From the NCBI RefSeq assembly GCF_036895565.1, contig NZ_CP145904.1, positions 2,542,001 to 2,606,000 of the forward strand: DNA of 64,000 nt. Reading direction: 5' to 3'. The DNA comes from Flavobacterium sp. KS-LB2. GTDB taxonomy: Bacteria > Bacteroidota > Bacteroidia > Flavobacteriales > Flavobacteriaceae. Positions 63,351-64,000 of this stretch are shown here, in pieces (the stretch's first letter is position 1; each line of letters begins with the position of its first letter). The notes below the pieces were generated by a model. That model did no database searches. It saw nothing but the letters and a program-made list of their open reading frames with translations, and was not told where the DNA came from. Made by a program: the position numbers and the translations under genes.

Positions 63351-63569
63351 TTAAATACTCATCCTAAATTCTTCAATAACTGGATTCACTTTTGCAAATT
63401 CCGTTTCCTGAACAAATAATTCAACCGCTTGTCCAGTTGTGCCAAAACCTGCCAATCGAGCTGATTGTATGTTGTTTTTTAGCAACGTTTCTACACCAAT
63501 TGCTTCAATTTTTTCTTTCAATGCCATTGCTAGAATTTCACTTCCTGAAAACACTTTCATTAATCCCAT
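63351..63569 (-). CDS. DUF2007 (putative signal-transducing) protein
   Basis: A 72-residue single-domain protein: LMKVFSGSEILAMALKEKIEAIGVETLLKNNIQSARLAGFGTTGQAVELFVQETEFAKVNPVIEEF. This fits the small DUF2007 family, named putative signal transducers from a structural link to PII-like proteins; function unknown. The ATG at 63569 was chosen, and an in-frame ATG at 63560 is possible. It ends 23 bases before the HAD gene. Confidence 0.85.
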   Translation of the reverse strand: MGLMKVFSGSEILAMALKEKIEAIGVETLLKNNIQSARLAGFGTTGQAVELFVQETEFAKVNPVIEEFRMSI

Positions 63570-63591
63570 CTTGTTTTTTATTTAGTTTTTA

Positions 63592-63620
63592 GCTCCGCAA
63601 AGTTTCCAACTTTGCGGAGC
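63592..63620 (-). terminator. Terminator of the DEAD-box gene
   Basis: Perfect 13-bp arms GCTCCGCAAAGTT (63592-63604) and AACTTTGCGGAGC (63608-63620), 3-nt loop, followed on the minus strand by AAAAACTAAATAAAAAAC, AT-rich but without a T-run. It separates the DEAD-box gene from the DUF2007 gene. Confidence 0.7.
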
Positions 63621-63627
63621 ATAAATA

Positions 63628-64000
63628 TTAATTTTTATTTTCATCCTTTTCTTGCTCCTCGAAATCATCGTCCTCGTCCTCTTCTTCATCAAAATCAAAT
63701 TCAAAAGGCTCCACTAACATTTTTTCAGCAAGGGTTTCGATTCGTTCTGTGAATTGTTCTGAAAAAATAATACGTTGGGTCCTCACAATACTATTCGAAA
63801 TACGCATGATTTTAGTTTCATGACGCAACTTCAAAATCGGGTCTGCATCATCCAAAATAAACATTTTCAATCGGTTGACATTATAACCGGCAGTAGTAAA
63901 CATTTCGCTTAACTTATTTGGAGTCCCAATCAACACATCAATTCCACTTGAAATATAATTTTTATCATACTCCATATCGCCTTTATCATGAACACCATAG
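63628..64000 (-). CDS. DEAD-box helicase-related protein, C-terminal part (5' end outside window)
   Basis: The frame continues past the window edge at 64000. The visible 124 or so residues contain GIDVLIGTPNKLSEMF (motif Ib, TPxR-like but with Asn-Lys), FILDDADPIL (motif II, DDAD instead of DEAD), and IIFSEQF where motif III (SAT) is expected (Ser-Glu). It then ends in a Glu/Asp-rich tail of about 25 residues, with no second RecA domain (no motifs IV-VI). It is therefore a protein with a single RecA-like domain, degenerate in its motifs, and probably not an active helicase on its own. It may be a regulatory RNA-binding relative; a truncated pseudogene is less likely, because the acidic tail and terminator look intact. 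Confidence 0.75.
   Translation of the reverse strand, partial: YGVHDKGDMEYDKNYISSGIDVLIGTPNKLSEMFTTAGYNVNRLKMFILDDADPILKLRHETKIMRISNSIVRTQRIIFSEQFTERIETLAEKMLVEPFEFDFDEEEDEDDDFEEQEKDENKN

Overview
The window looks like chromosomal core sequence from a member of the Bacteroidota, most likely a Flavobacterium-like species. This rests on strongly AT-rich DNA, many upstream regions carrying the Bacteroidota -7 box TAnnTTTG, very weak Shine-Dalgarno signals, a fused SecD-SecF, a secreted protein with a type IX secretion (T9SS) C-terminal domain, TonB-dependent receptor-type barrels and a MeaB GTPase. No tRNA, rRNA, CRISPR array, integrase or transposase was seen. No gene-free stretch is longer than about 300 bases.

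Layout. 1-621 is the end of a TonB-dependent receptor. 753-7261 carries an unknown gene, valS, a DUF1573 protein, a double aspartyl-protease/PDZ protein and an aminotransferase. 7494-11094 is a + strand run: folE, cysS, yidD, lgt. 11153-26567 is entirely on the - strand: a T9SS cargo protein, a PagL-like barrel, secDF, mdh, gyrB, two asparagine synthetase genes flanking an amidohydrolase, and a Gre-like factor. 26685-32503 is a - strand set of receptor-like barrel, PhzF protein and large exported TPR protein. 32752-42192 is a surface-polysaccharide region (ftsE coupled to a glycosyltransferase, four glycosyltransferases in total, FdtA/FdtB-type amino-sugar enzymes, a Wzx-type flippase, an acyltransferase and a FemAB/GNAT-like transferase). 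42228-51233 holds a TRIC channel, an RNA methyltransferase, a serine hydrolase, relA/spoT, a Fur-family regulator, purA, and a translationally coupled NUDIX-transporter pair. 51319-64000 holds a 1-Cys peroxiredoxin, three transporters (Fsr-like MFS, AEC, MATE), meaB, an outer-membrane barrel, ppk2, an SDR, mtaB, a HAD phosphatase, a DUF2007 protein and the end of an unusual DEAD-box protein.

How the genes work together. Most are housekeeping: translation (valS, cysS, trmH-type, mtaB), envelope biogenesis (secDF, yidD, lgt), nucleotide and stringent-response metabolism (purA, relA, folE, ppk2) and central carbon (mdh). The accessory part is the polysaccharide region, which can make and transfer a 3-amino-3,6-dideoxyhexose but lacks rmlA/rmlB here.

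Most interesting signals. (1) Three dispersed copies of an intergenic element (8199-8278, 52103-52206, 59077-59172) have near-identical ends and a self-complementary core whose sequence differs in each copy. (2) A 72-nt block, alignable without gaps, lies at the same distance upstream of both asnB paralogues, directly behind a promoter-like box. (3) The FdtB-type aminotransferase contains two in-frame repeat-derived peptides, one from a REP-like sequence and one from three 14-bp tandem units.
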